From Bacillus aerolatus (GTDB lineage Bacteria > Bacillota > Bacilli > Bacillales > Domibacillaceae): 64,000 nt of DNA. The notes below the pieces were generated by a model, which did not search any database, was not told where the DNA came from, and saw only the letters and a program-made list of their open reading frames with translations. Each line of letters opens with the position of its first letter. Position 1 is the stretch's first letter. The position numbers and the translations under genes were made by a program. The stretch covers positions 372,001 through 436,000 of the forward strand of contig NZ_WEIO01000001.1 of the NCBI RefSeq assembly GCF_009183655.1. The letters are read 5' to 3'. Positions 53,783 through 62,195 of the stretch are shown here, one piece after another.

Positions 53783-54056
53783 AAAAGCGGAAGCGGCCGT
53801 TTAGACTCGGCAGGCGTAAGACGGACCGCCGAAGTGGCGCTCTTTGCCACACAGGCGTGACGGCTTATGTCCGAGAGTCTGGCCGCTGCAGCTGGACAAG
53901 AAAAGCGGAAGCGTCTGTCCTGCCCCGACAAGCAAATGTTCTTCCCCAAAGAAGTCCGTTCTTTGACTTCATTGGGGAAGGTTATTTGACCTCGAGGGGC
54001 AAGGCGCTGCAGCTGGACAAGAAGAAAAGCGGAAGCGCCTGTCCTGCCCCGACAAC
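53783..54056. repeat. dispersed palindromic repeat, copy 4 (inverted, tandem)
   Basis: At least two units and a third partial one in tandem, in the opposite orientation to copies 1 and 2. Each starts AAAAGCGGAAGCG and ends CGCTGCAGCTGGAC. Unit 1 (about 53784-53899) has a different core. Unit 2 (about 53901-54019) has the copy-1 core with arms 53941-53956 and 53965-53980. The third stops near 54056. Copies 1/2 and this copy differ by paired changes that keep the stem. Confidence 0.7.
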
Positions 54057-54124
54057 CATAAGCGGGATTACTAATGTGGAGAAAAACTAAAATAACATCA
54101 TCACTCACGTATTAAATAGCACAT

Positions 54125-54160
54125 AAAAAAGCTTGAGGAAGGTTTCCCTCAAGCTTTTTT
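54125..54160 (+). terminator. terminator after the ABC importer and repeats
   Basis: AAAAAAGCTTGAGG pairs with CCTCAAGCTTTTTT around AAGGTTTC. It is symmetric enough to work in both directions. Confidence 0.8.
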
Positions 54161-54169
54161 GTATGGACA

Positions 54170-54310
54170 AAATTAAGCTGACGCCTCGGTAGTTTTCATG
54201 AGAAAAACGACTTTAAGGGGCAGCGTCACATGCCCATCAACCTGTCTTACTCCCGCCTGCTAAACTCATTACAGACAAACGTTGGGTACTACTAAGACTC
54301 CGTTACCATA
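54170..54310. mobile_element. possible insertion-sequence end remnant
   Basis: Contains CAGCGTCACATGCCCATCAA, which resembles the terminal repeat of IS231/IS4-type elements (CATGCCCATCAAC, from memory), followed by about 80 bp with no reading frame. AAGGGGCAGCGTCAC here has an inverted near-copy at 54989-55002 (GTGACGCTGCCCTT). No transposase remains. The area is accessory in character. Confidence 0.4.
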
Positions 54311-54349
54311 GCTAAGTTGGATGCCTTGAAAATAATCTAGTAGTTCTAA

Positions 54350-54796
54350 TTAATAATTTAAAAGCCGATATGCATCAATCAATTCATTATCAAAATAGCG
54401 TTTCCCCCCCGAATTAATAGCTTTTTCTGCTAAATTATCTTTTAGTTTATCCCGGTTAATGAGAGAAGGTAAAGAAGTCGTAACATTAGTAAGTTCTACT
54501 TCCACTCCAAATATGGCAAAGTCTCCTTCGAGTTCAATTCGGAATTCTTTTAAAAGAAGGGATACCTCCGCTGTTTTTTTAATTATTTTATTTTTTGGAA
54601 CAGTAATTTCTATGGGAAGATAATCTCTGATCTCGGTCACTCTATTTTGGTTTTTTATTTCCCTGGTGACCACAAATCTTCCCAATATCTCGATATTTCT
54701 CTCACTCTCTCTGACCTCATACTCGGTTTCGGTTGAAACTTTTTTTATAGATCCATTTGCTAAATTCGAAAATTTTTCTTCAAGTGCAAATTTCAT
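54350..54796 (-). CDS. orphan uncharacterised protein
   Basis: A 148-residue, AT-rich gene: starts MKFALEEKFSNLANGSIKKV, continues FVVTREIKNQNRVTEIRDYL, then EITVPKNKIIKKTAEVSLLL and FAIFGVEVELTNVTTSLPSL. Many beta strands are expected, and the pattern loosely recalls spore-envelope SPOCS-type domains, but that is a guess. ATG 54796 with GGATGAGGAG upstream is preferred over the longer frame at 54829. It is flanked by inverted GCAGCGTCAC repeats and unlike its neighbours, so probably acquired. Confidence 0.6.
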   Translation of the reverse strand: MKFALEEKFSNLANGSIKKVSTETEYEVRESERNIEILGRFVVTREIKNQNRVTEIRDYLPIEITVPKNKIIKKTAEVSLLLKEFRIELEGDFAIFGVEVELTNVTTSLPSLINRDKLKDNLAEKAINSGGKRYFDNELIDAYRLLNY

Positions 54797-55030
54797 AATC
54801 TCCTCATCCCCTAATAAGATTTTTCCCAACTGTATAAGATATGAAGTTCAAAAACTCTATATTCATGTAATTGAGAAACAAGGGATTGCTGCACTTCATA
54901 TTCATCCTTAAAAAAAGTGGCGACAGGTGGATGTTTCTTCCATTTTCAGCCGCTAAAAACTATTTTAGCACTTACGATAGTGACGCTGCCCTTATAGTGA
55001 CATTTTTATAGTCAATAAAGGGAATATGAT

Positions 55031-55058
55031 TTTACTTGTGTGCATTTAACGATATAAT
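55031..55058 (+). promoter_or_regulatory. probable promoter of degV-family gene
   Basis: TTTACT at 55031-55036, a 16-bp spacer, and TATAAT at 55053-55058, 39 bp before the start. The -35 is weak. Confidence 0.5.
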
Positions 55059-55096
55059 ATCAACAGATTGATTGTATACAGTAAGGATGTGAAATC

Positions 55097-55939
55097 GTGC
55101 AACGAATAAAAATTGTAACAGATTCATCAGTGGATTTAAGAGAAGAAATACTGAACAAATATGAGATTACAAGTGTTCCTTTAACGATTTTTATAGATGG
55201 GGAAAGCTACTTGGATGCAGTCGACATTTCCCCTGATGAATTTTTGGAGCGGATGAAGCAGGCGAAAGAACTGCCAAAAAGCTCTCAGCCTCCTGTCGGC
55301 CGATTTCTTGAAGTATATGACGAATTAGGGAAAGACGGCAGCAAAGTTTTGTCTATTCATATGACAGGCAAGATGAGTGGAACGGTGCGTTCAGCTGAAC
55401 AAGCGGCAGAAATGAGCCAATCTGATGTGACTGTTGTGGATTCAGGGTATATTTCAAAAGCCCTCTCTTTTCAAGTTATTGAAGCAGCCAAAATGGCTGA
55501 ACAAGGCGAAGCAATGGAAGACATCGTCACAAAACTGCAAGAAATCCGGTCACAAACAAAGCTTTATATTGTGGTTGATACATTGGAAAATTTAATAAAA
55601 GGCGGGCGTATCGGCAAAGCAAAAGGTTTTATTGGCTCACTTCTGAATATTAAGCCAATCGCCAACCTTGATACAGGGGAATTAAGTCCGGTGACAAAAG
55701 TGCGCAGCCACGCTCAAGTCATCAAGTTTTTATCGACGCAAATTGCTGAAGAAGTCAAAGGAAAAAAATTAGTGAAAATCGGATTAGTTCATGCCGGGGG
55801 TTACGAGCTGGCGAGCCGTCTAAGAGAAAAGCTGATCGAAGTAACCGGTGTTGAAGAGATTGACATTGAAACAACGACTCCGATTATTTCAACACATGCC
55901 GGTCCCGGTGCACTTGGAATCATGTATTGGGCTAAATAA
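55097..55939 (+). CDS. DegV family fatty-acid-binding protein
   Basis: FakB-type protein that binds a fatty acid for phosphorylation by the FakA kinase. The 280-residue protein starts KIVTDSSVDLREEILNKYEI and shows SSQPPVGRFLEVYDEL, the ligand-pocket loop VLSIHMTGKMSGTVRSAEQA, DTLENLIKGGRIGKAKGFIG and the C-terminal STHAGPGALGIMYWAK. All are typical of DegV. GTAAGGATGTG precedes GTG 55097. Several DegV paralogues usually occur; which one this is cannot be told. Confidence 0.93.
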   Translation: MQRIKIVTDSSVDLREEILNKYEITSVPLTIFIDGESYLDAVDISPDEFLERMKQAKELPKSSQPPVGRFLEVYDELGKDGSKVLSIHMTGKMSGTVRSAEQAAEMSQSDVTVVDSGYISKALSFQVIEAAKMAEQGEAMEDIVTKLQEIRSQTKLYIVVDTLENLIKGGRIGKAKGFIGSLLNIKPIANLDTGELSPVTKVRSHAQVIKFLSTQIAEEVKGKKLVKIGLVHAGGYELASRLREKLIEVTGVEEIDIETTTPIISTHAGPGALGIMYWAK

Positions 55940-55961
55940 GCTGCGGCTTAACAAAATAAAA

Positions 55962-55991
55962 AAGCTGTCCCGATAGACAGGGATAGCTTCT
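55962..55991 (+). terminator. terminator between degV-family gene and PCYCGC gene
   Basis: AAGCTGTCCC pairs with GGGATAGCTT (one mismatch) around GATAGACA, followed by CTT; both converging genes end here. Confidence 0.7.
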
Positions 55992-55996
55992 TGGCA

Positions 55997-56506
55997 TTAT
56001 GCTGGCATAGGTGTTGGAGTTGGTTTAGCGTAGCCTTCATTGTATTTCTCATCAATATACTGGCGAATTTCTTTCAGTGATTTACCTTCTTTTTTCATAA
56101 GAACCGATTCTGCAGCAATTTCCAAGCATACTCCGCAGCGCGTTCCGTGGTCATCCCAAACAACTTTCTCTTCGGTCATTTCAGCAACGAAGCAATTTAA
56201 ATTGCTTTTATGGCCGGCTGAATCACCGCAGCCGCAGTAGCAGGGCATCGATGACAGCACATCGGGATTTTTGGCAGCCGCCAGATAAATGGCTTTCATT
56301 TGATCATCTTTATCTTTCAAAAATCCGGGCATTGTCTCGACGGATAGAGTCGTTTCTTGAAGATCGCCATTTGGCTGGGTATGCATGTGATCATGATTAG
56401 CATGCTCGGAATGTCCGGTATCCTCGGCGTTTTCTGTTTTTGCTGAACAGCCAGCGATCAAGACGAGCAGAATGCTAAGCAGAGCGAAATAATTAAGCAG
56501 CTTCAT
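55997..56506 (-). CDS. PCYCGC-motif lipoprotein
   Basis: A 169-residue exported lipoprotein with signal MKLLNYFALLSILLVLIAGC (Cys20). A His/Asp-rich stretch (HSEHANHDHMHTQPNGD) could bind metal. The PCYCGC signature is in SSMPCYCGCGDSAGHKSNLN, with further CFVAEMTEEKVVWDDHGTRC and GVCLEIAAES, six cysteines in all. The family is found in Bacillaceae; a copper or redox role is suspected but unproven. Here it is divergent from ypmR. Confidence 0.88.
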   Translation of the reverse strand: MKLLNYFALLSILLVLIAGCSAKTENAEDTGHSEHANHDHMHTQPNGDLQETTLSVETMPGFLKDKDDQMKAIYLAAAKNPDVLSSMPCYCGCGDSAGHKSNLNCFVAEMTEEKVVWDDHGTRCGVCLEIAAESVLMKKEGKSLKEIRQYIDEKYNEGYAKPTPTPMPA

Positions 56507-56661
56507 TCGTAAAAACTCCTTTGCGGTGGTTTTTCTATATAAGCAAACATATTATACTATACGATTCGGAAAGAACCAATGCAGGCATCTTAAAGCTCCA
56601 TGCTTCTTCTAAAAAAGGATTATGCTATAATATGAATAATTTAAACTGTGGGGTGAACAAC

Positions 56662-57441
56662 TTGAGAAAATGGTGGATCATTTTCTTTGCTTTTATGTTC
56701 AGTTTAACCGGCTGTGCTCAGCTTATAACCGAACAAAAAGAAGTGATTCCGAAAGATTTGAATGTCGTCTCCATCGGTGACTCTTTAACACAAGGAGTAG
56801 GCGACAGTTCAGGCAGCGGCGGCTATATTCCCTATTTAGAACAACAGCTGGAACAATTAAATGCAGTGAAAAGCGCCCGCTTTGAAAATTTTGGGGTAAA
56901 AGGAAACCGTACGGATCAGCTGCTTGAACGGCTTGGCCAGCAAGAAGTGAAACAATCACTTCAACAAGCAGACCTCGTCATCATTACGATCGGCGGGAAC
57001 GATATTATGAAAGTGTTCAAAGACAATTTTGCGCAGCTCAGCGTAAAAGAATTTGATCGGCAGCGCGAATCTTATGCAATGCGTCTTCATGAAATTATCC
57101 AAACGGTCAGAAAGCAAAACAAGGACGCAGGCATTGTTTTAGTCGGCCTTTATAATCCTTTTATGAAAGTGTTCGCTGATGTAGAAGAGGTGGAAGTCAT
57201 TATGAAAGACTGGAACGCGGCGAGTGAAAGTGCTGTGGGGCAATACACCCAAACATGCTTTGTTGCTGTGGAAGACCTTTTTCGGAATACGAAAGAAAAT
57301 CTCTTTTATAAAGACCAGTTCCATCCTAATGACCGTGGATACGAACTAATGGCCAACAGAATATTTGAAACGATTAAAGGTGAAAAGCTTGAAGAACTAA
57401 CGAACAAAAAAATTATTTACGTAAATGAGGAAAGCCCATGA
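56662..57441 (+). CDS. ypmR: SGNH/GDSL hydrolase lipoprotein YpmR
   Basis: Exported lipid-anchored esterase-like protein, 259 residues. The start is TTG 56662 after GTGGGGTGA, giving a signal RKWWIIFFAFMFSLTGC with lipobox LTGC; an ORF from 56521 is not the real start. SGNH blocks are VVSIGDSLTQGVGD (nucleophile Ser), GVKGNRTDQL (Gly), IITIGGNDIM (Asn) and DQFHPNDRGYELM (Asp/His). ypmS overlaps its end. The order ypmR-ypmS matches B. subtilis. Confidence 0.9.
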   Translation: MRKWWIIFFAFMFSLTGCAQLITEQKEVIPKDLNVVSIGDSLTQGVGDSSGSGGYIPYLEQQLEQLNAVKSARFENFGVKGNRTDQLLERLGQQEVKQSLQQADLVIITIGGNDIMKVFKDNFAQLSVKEFDRQRESYAMRLHEIIQTVRKQNKDAGIVLVGLYNPFMKVFADVEEVEVIMKDWNAASESAVGQYTQTCFVAVEDLFRNTKENLFYKDQFHPNDRGYELMANRIFETIKGEKLEELTNKKIIYVNEESP

Positions 57442-58019
57442 AAAAAGGATGGAAATTTGCATTTTTAGGATTGCTCGCTTTAAATGTGCTCCTCGTTCTT
57501 GCTCTTGTCATCGGCTTGCTTTTGCCTATTGAGGAGGAACCATTGCCTGAAGCAAGCCCTCAAGAAGAGGCAGTCAAGTTTCACGTGCAATCTAATAAAG
57601 AAGATCTTAATAAAGTCATAAAAATGTTTGTTGAAGAACAAAAAGCGAACAGTCTGGTTGATTACAACGTCTATTTACGCGATCAAGTTGAACTGTACGG
57701 AGATGTCGCTGTTTTTTCCGAACGGATTGATTACAAATTGACGTTTGAACCGGAAGCATTAGAAAACGGCAACGTCGTTCTCCGGCAAAAAGGAATTAAA
57801 GTTGGTAAAATTAATTTGCCTGTGTCCTACGTATTAAAAGCAGCGCGCGACGCCTATCAGTTTCCGGATTGGGTAAAAATCATGCCTAATGATAAAATAA
57901 TTTATATATCGCTCGATAAGATGGAGCTGAAAAGCAACTTGAAAGTCAGAGCCGAACGTATTGATCTTAAAAAAGATGATATCAGCTTCACACTGTTGCT
58001 GCCAGTCGAAAATAAATGA
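57438..58019 (+). CDS. ypmS: YpmS (DUF2140) membrane protein
   Basis: A 193-residue protein with one N-terminal membrane helix (FLGLLALNVLLVLALVIGLL) and an extracellular DUF2140 domain: VEEQKANSLVDYNVYLRDQV, ELYGDVAVFSERIDYKLTFE, LPVSYVLKAARDAYQFPDWV. The function is unknown; it resembles lipid-binding (BPI-like) folds. ATG 57438 overlaps the ypmR stop (ATGA), so the two are co-translated. Confidence 0.9.
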   Translation: MKKGWKFAFLGLLALNVLLVLALVIGLLLPIEEEPLPEASPQEEAVKFHVQSNKEDLNKVIKMFVEEQKANSLVDYNVYLRDQVELYGDVAVFSERIDYKLTFEPEALENGNVVLRQKGIKVGKINLPVSYVLKAARDAYQFPDWVKIMPNDKIIYISLDKMELKSNLKVRAERIDLKKDDISFTLLLPVENK

Positions 58020-58021
58020 GT

Positions 58022-58072
58022 AAAGGATGTCCCGAAAGCAAAGAGCCAAGCGCTTATGGGACATCCTTTTTG
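58022..58072 (+). terminator. terminator of ypmR-ypmS
   Basis: AAAGGATGTCCC pairs with GGGACATCCTTT around a 24-base loop, followed by TTGTT. Confidence 0.75.
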
Positions 58073-58155
58073 TTATAAGCTGATTTATTTCGCTTTCTGG
58101 GAAGGTACGTTAAAATAGCTAAAATAGGGTATATTTTCTAAAGAGGTGATTGTAG

Positions 58156-58692
58156 ATGGAAGAAAAAGCAACATTTGCCGGCGGCTGTTTCTGGTGCATG
58201 GTGAAGCCGTTTGATGAGCAGCCAGGCATCAAAAAAGTCATTTCAGGATATACCGGCGGCATCACAGAAAATCCAACGTATGAAGAAGTATGCAGCGAAA
58301 CGACGGGCCATTATGAAGCGGTTGAAATTACATTTGATCCGTCTGTCTTTCCGTATGAAAAGCTGCTTGATGTATATTGGACGCAAATCGATCCGACAGA
58401 TGCCGGCGGCCAGTTTTATGACCGGGGCCAGTCTTATCAAACAGCTATTTTTTATCATACGGAAGAACAGCGGGTTCTCGCTGAAGAATCAAAGAAAAAA
58501 CTGGACGAGAGCGGACGGTTTCCGCTGCCGGTGGCCGTTAAAATCTTGCCGGCCAAGCCATTTTATCCGGCAGAAGAATATCACCAGCATTATTATAAAA
58601 AAAATCCAGCCCATTACGAATCATATCAGCAAGGGTCAGGACGGGCTGCTTTTATTCGCAACCATTGGGGAGGGAAAAAAGTTGAAAGGTAA
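58156..58692 (+). CDS. msrA: peptide methionine-S-sulfoxide reductase MsrA
   Basis: Repairs S-epimers of oxidised methionine. The 178-residue protein has the catalytic motif [15 protein letters not shown] (nucleophile first Cys), then [20 protein letters not shown] and [20 protein letters not shown], and [27 protein letters not shown] lies 7 bp before the ATG. msrB overlaps its 3' end by 11 bp, making a two-gene repair unit for both epimers. Confidence 0.96.
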   Translation: MEEKATFAGGCFWCMVKPFDEQPGIKKVISGYTGGITENPTYEEVCSETTGHYEAVEITFDPSVFPYEKLLDVYWTQIDPTDAGGQFYDRGQSYQTAIFYHTEEQRVLAEESKKKLDESGRFPLPVAVKILPAKPFYPAEEYHQHYYKKNPAHYESYQQGSGRAAFIRNHWGGKKVER

Positions 58693-59119
58693 TCCGGCAG
58701 AATTAAAGAAAAAGTTGAACGAAATGCAATTTGAAGTGACGCAAAACAATGGAACAGAACCGCCTTTTCGAAATGAATATTGGAACACGTTTGAAGACGG
58801 CATCTATGTGGACATTATTTCCGGGGAACCGCTGTTTTCTTCCCGCGATAAATATGATGCCGGCTGCGGCTGGCCAAGCTTTACAAAGCCGATTAAGGAA
58901 GAGGAAGTGTTGGAAAAACAAGACCTCAGCCATAACATGGTACGTACGGAAGTCAGAAGCGAAAAAGCCGATTCCCACCTTGGCCACGTATTTCCTGATG
59001 GACCGGGGCCTTCCGGACTGCGTTATTGTATCAACTCGGCCGCTTTACGCTTTGTTCCGAAAGAAAAAATGAAAGAAGAAGGCTACGTTGAATGGCTGTC
59101 ACTTTTTGAAGAAAATTGA
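58682..59119 (+). CDS. msrB: peptide methionine-R-sulfoxide reductase MsrB
   Basis: Repairs R-epimers, 145 residues. TTG 58682 follows GGGGAGGG and overlaps msrA; an ORF reading back to 58211 is a shadow of msrA. Domain segments are [50 protein letters not shown] and the catalytic Cys in [15 protein letters not shown]. Only one Cys appears in the region where zinc forms carry CxxC, so this is a zinc-free type. Confidence 0.95.
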   Translation: MKGNPAELKKKLNEMQFEVTQNNGTEPPFRNEYWNTFEDGIYVDIISGEPLFSSRDKYDAGCGWPSFTKPIKEEEVLEKQDLSHNMVRTEVRSEKADSHLGHVFPDGPGPSGLRYCINSAALRFVPKEKMKEEGYVEWLSLFEEN

Positions 59120-59214
59120 TCGGCTATTGAATCATTCTTTTTGTAATGTGAAAAACTTTCTCTTTACACGAAACACCACGTTCCTTTATATTGATTGAAA
59201 AAGGAGATGGTGTT

Positions 59215-59439
59215 GTGCGAAAGTCATTTTTTCATTATTTAATGAAATTTCGTGAAGAACCGCCGCGGGATGAGCTTGCGGACTTTGCCAACCACGCGTT
59301 TACCGATCACAGCTTTCCGAAAACGGCTCGGCAGTACGACGAATTAAGCCGGTATTTAGAAATGAATGGTCTTTACTTGCCAAGCATGACTGTATTCGAT
59401 GACGCGTGGGAACGTTATATGGAAGAAGAAAAAGACTGA
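59215..59439 (+). CDS. yozE: YozE family protein (UPF0346)
   Basis: A 74-residue SAM-like helical protein: SFFHYLMKFREEPPRDELAD, FANHAFTDHSFPKTARQYDE and LSRYLEMNGLYLPSMTVFDD. These match UPF0346/YozE. GTG 59215 lies 8 bp after AAGGAG at 59201, so the earlier frame at 59191 is not the start. Function unknown. Confidence 0.88.
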   Translation: MRKSFFHYLMKFREEPPRDELADFANHAFTDHSFPKTARQYDELSRYLEMNGLYLPSMTVFDDAWERYMEEEKD

Positions 59440-59472
59440 CCCTTTCATTCTCTGCAATGAGAGGGAGTTTTT
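59440..59472 (+). terminator. terminator of yozE
   Basis: CCCTTTCATT pairs with AATGAGAGGG (one T-G pair) around CTCTGC, followed by AGTTTTT. Confidence 0.7.
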
Positions 59473-59545
59473 ATGTTTAACGAAACCTTTCGGAGGTTGC
59501 TAACGTATATGTACCGATTAGATAAAAGTATAAGGGGGAGTTTAT

Positions 59546-60316
59546 ATGTCGTTTTTTAATAAAGTGCTTGCAAGTATTGGGATCGGCGGCGCAAAAGTAG
59601 ATACAAAACTGGAAAAGCCGGAATACACAGCTGGAGACATCATGAAAGGGCAGGTTGAAGTGTGTGGGGGAAGCGTCGAACAGCAAATCGATTCCATTTA
59701 CTTAACGGTGTATACAACGTTTATTCGTGAGTCGGATGACAAAAAATATACGGATTATGCATCCATCAAAAAACATAAACTAAATGAACCTTTTAAAATC
59801 GGGGCAAATGAAACGAAAGTGATTCCTTTTTCAATGGAGCTTCCTTTAGATACGCCCATCACTTACGGCAATACGCGCGTTTGGGTAGCGACTGGTCTGG
59901 ATATTAAAAATGCAGCCGATCCGGAAGATAAAGATTATATTGAAATCCGTCCAGACAAAATGACTGCTGCTGTTTTAAAAGAAGTCGAACAGCTCGGTTT
60001 CAGGCTGCGGCAAGTGGAATGCGAGCAGGCGCCAAAAAGAATAGGCAGCCGTTTTCCATTCGTTCAGGAGTTTGAATTTGTGCCGACAAGCGGTCCGTTC
60101 CGCGGCAAGCTGGATGAACTTGAAGTGATGTTCCTTTCTCAAACGAAAGAAAAAGCGGAACTGCTCATTCAAGTGGACCGCAAAGCAAAAGGGATCGGCG
60201 GGTTTTTGGCAGAAGCATTTGAAATGGATGAAACATTTGTGAGACTGACAGTCACTTCCCAAGACGTGCCAAAGCTTAACGAAAAACTAAAGCAAATCAT
60301 CGCTAAATACGTTTAA
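59546..60316 (+). CDS. spo0M: sporulation-control protein Spo0M
   Basis: Arrestin-like cytoplasmic protein that affects sporulation and cell division in B. subtilis, 256 residues. Starts MSFFNKVLASIGIGGAKVDT, with VGNTRVWV-type beta segments (here TYGNTRVWVATGLDIKNAAD), the core FPFVQEFEFVPTSGPFRGKL and GIGGFLAEAFEMDETFVRL. Length matches the family. GGGGGAG about 9 bp before the ATG. Alone between yozE and deoD. Confidence 0.93.
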   Translation: MSFFNKVLASIGIGGAKVDTKLEKPEYTAGDIMKGQVEVCGGSVEQQIDSIYLTVYTTFIRESDDKKYTDYASIKKHKLNEPFKIGANETKVIPFSMELPLDTPITYGNTRVWVATGLDIKNAADPEDKDYIEIRPDKMTAAVLKEVEQLGFRLRQVECEQAPKRIGSRFPFVQEFEFVPTSGPFRGKLDELEVMFLSQTKEKAELLIQVDRKAKGIGGFLAEAFEMDETFVRLTVTSQDVPKLNEKLKQIIAKYV

Positions 60317-60431
60317 ATAGCTGTTCATCTAAATAATAGTCCTGACAAAAAACGGCTCATTTTCATTGCAGAGCCTTCTGAAAAGGATTAAAATGATGGA
60401 TGCAAATAGACGTTAATCAGGAGGTTTTACA

Positions 60432-61136
60432 ATGAGCATTCATATTGGAGCGAAAGAAAACGAAATAGCAGAAACGGTTCTCCTTCCCGGTGACCCGCTG
60501 CGGGCGAAATATATTGCGGAAACATTTTTAGAAAACCCGGCTTGTTATAATGAAGTAAGAAACATGTTCGGTTATACAGGAACATATAAAGGAAAGAAAA
60601 TCTCTGTACAAGGAACGGGAATGGGTGTGCCATCCATTTCCATCTATATAAATGAGTTAATGCAAAGCTACAACGTCCAAAATTTGATTCGTGTCGGTAC
60701 GTGTGGAGCTATTCAAAAGGATGTAAAAGTCCGTGACGTTATTTTAGCGATGAGCGCTTCTACTGATTCTCAAATGAACCGCATGACATTTAAAGGTGTC
60801 GACTATGCACCAACGGCTAACTGGGAGTTATTAAAAAAAGCGTTTGATGCCGGTGTCGAAAAAGGCCTTCATTTAAAAGTCGGTAATGTATTTACAGCCG
60901 ATCTGTTTTATAATGATAATGCCGAACATGAAAAATGGGCTAATTATGGCATTTTAGCAATTGAAATGGAAACAGCAGCTCTTTATACGCTCGCGGCTAA
61001 GTTTGGACGAAAAGCTTTATCTGTTTTGACAGTGAGTGATCACATTTTAACGGGGGAAGAAACGTCCGCCGATGAACGTCAAACGACATTCAACGAAATG
61101 ATTGAAGTAGCTCTTGAAGCAGCGATTCAAGAGTAA
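60432..61136 (+). CDS. deoD: purine-nucleoside phosphorylase DeoD
   Basis: Hexameric trimer-of-dimers PNP that splits purine nucleosides to base and ribose-1-phosphate, 234 residues. Phosphate-site [39 protein letters not shown], base/ribose site [17 protein letters not shown], and catalytic Asp in [23 protein letters not shown] lies 8 bp before the ATG. Together with xpt-pbuX (22.6 kb) and purL (18.6 kb) it belongs to purine metabolism, though the three are not one operon. Confidence 0.97.
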   Translation: MSIHIGAKENEIAETVLLPGDPLRAKYIAETFLENPACYNEVRNMFGYTGTYKGKKISVQGTGMGVPSISIYINELMQSYNVQNLIRVGTCGAIQKDVKVRDVILAMSASTDSQMNRMTFKGVDYAPTANWELLKKAFDAGVEKGLHLKVGNVFTADLFYNDNAEHEKWANYGILAIEMETAALYTLAAKFGRKALSVLTVSDHILTGEETSADERQTTFNEMIEVALEAAIQE

Positions 61137-61145
61137 TAATCGAGA

Positions 61146-61173
61146 AGCCAGCCATTTGACAGGCTGGTTTTCC
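61146..61173 (+). terminator. terminator of deoD
   Basis: CCAGCC pairs with GGCTGG, extended by AG/TT partial pairing, around ATTTGACA, and ends TTTTCC. Confidence 0.65.
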
Positions 61174-61234
61174 TTTGACAATTTATCTGTTCTTACGGAG
61201 AAATTTAGGAGCGGATGAGAAATCAGGTGATGAA

Positions 61235-62047
61235 GTGAAAAAAGCAGGATGGATCTTATCAGCCGTTTTACTGCTCGGCGGATGCCAGCAGCTGGAAGGC
61301 GCGATGGATGAATGGAAAAATAAAGAACCAGGGGAAAGTGGACAAACTGAACAGAAGAAGCAGGAAAAATTAGAACCGGAACAACAAGCTTCTGCAGGAC
61401 CGCAGCTAGAAGCGGCCTTTTTCAATGAAGTAAAAGAAGTGGATGGAAAAGCAGTCATAGCCAACCCCGAAAATATAATGGCTCTCGTCAATAAACAGTT
61501 TTCGCTTCCGGCAGATTATAAGCCGCAAGATTTAGTGCGCCCGAATATTCCGTTTTCATTCGGTGAACAAGATATTGAAAAAAGCTATGTAAGAAAAGAA
61601 GCGGCTGCCGCGCTGGAAAAAATGTTTGCAGCGGCAAAGACAGAACAAATTCATTTGTTTGCTGTTTCGGGCTACCGATCCTACGACCGGCAGCAGGAAA
61701 TTATGAACAATCAAATAGCCAAAGCCGGCTCGTTCGAAAAAGCGACAGAGTCAGTGGCACCCCCAGGGCAAAGTGAGCATCAGACAGGCCTTGCGATGGA
61801 TATCTCCGCGGAAAGCGTGCAATTTGATTTACTCCAATCGTTTGAAACGACAAAAGAAGGCCAGTGGCTCGCCAATCATGCGCATAAGTACGGCTTTATT
61901 TTGCGTTACCCGAAAGATAAAGAAAATGTAACAAAATATATGTATGAACCGTGGCATTTTCGCTATGTCGGCGTTAGAATGGCTGAAGAAATGTTTCAGC
62001 ACGGCTGGACACTGGAAGAATATTTTCATGAAGTGGAAAAAATATAG
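61235..62047 (+). CDS. D-alanyl-D-alanine carboxypeptidase, VanY type lipoprotein
   Basis: Exported, lipid-anchored M15 metallopeptidase that trims peptidoglycan stem peptides, 270 residues. GTG 61235 gives a short signal (KKAGWILSAVLLLGGC) with lipobox LGGC; the ORF start at 61175 is not used. The catalytic part has AVSGYRSYDRQQEIMNNQ, zinc-binding PGQSEHQTGLAMDIS and EPWHFRYVGVRMAEEMF. A Gln/Glu-rich linker joins it to the membrane. It resembles B. subtilis YodJ, which also lies by deoD. Confidence 0.9.
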   Translation: MKKAGWILSAVLLLGGCQQLEGAMDEWKNKEPGESGQTEQKKQEKLEPEQQASAGPQLEAAFFNEVKEVDGKAVIANPENIMALVNKQFSLPADYKPQDLVRPNIPFSFGEQDIEKSYVRKEAAAALEKMFAAAKTEQIHLFAVSGYRSYDRQQEIMNNQIAKAGSFEKATESVAPPGQSEHQTGLAMDISAESVQFDLLQSFETTKEGQWLANHAHKYGFILRYPKDKENVTKYMYEPWHFRYVGVRMAEEMFQHGWTLEEYFHEVEKI

Positions 62048-62086
62048 CCGAGTGCCAAGGTTATTTCATACAATTCAACTTGAAAT

Positions 62087-62117
62087 CTCTCCTCGTTTAA
62101 GTAAGGAGAGGTTTTTC
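62087..62117 (+). terminator. terminator of the carboxypeptidase gene
   Basis: CTCTCCT pairs with AGGAGAG around CGTTTAAGTA, followed by GTTTTT. Confidence 0.8.
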
Positions 62118-62195
62118 CTTTTTAATTCAATAAAAAACTGATAGAATGTAAGAGTTGAATTAATGAATATTAATGCATGGAAAGCGGTGAGCATC

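Noticed and set aside
53773-54090. ORF on each strand through the repeat array
   Set aside because: Both frames follow repeat borders and have no ribosome site; such frames recur wherever this repeat family occurs.
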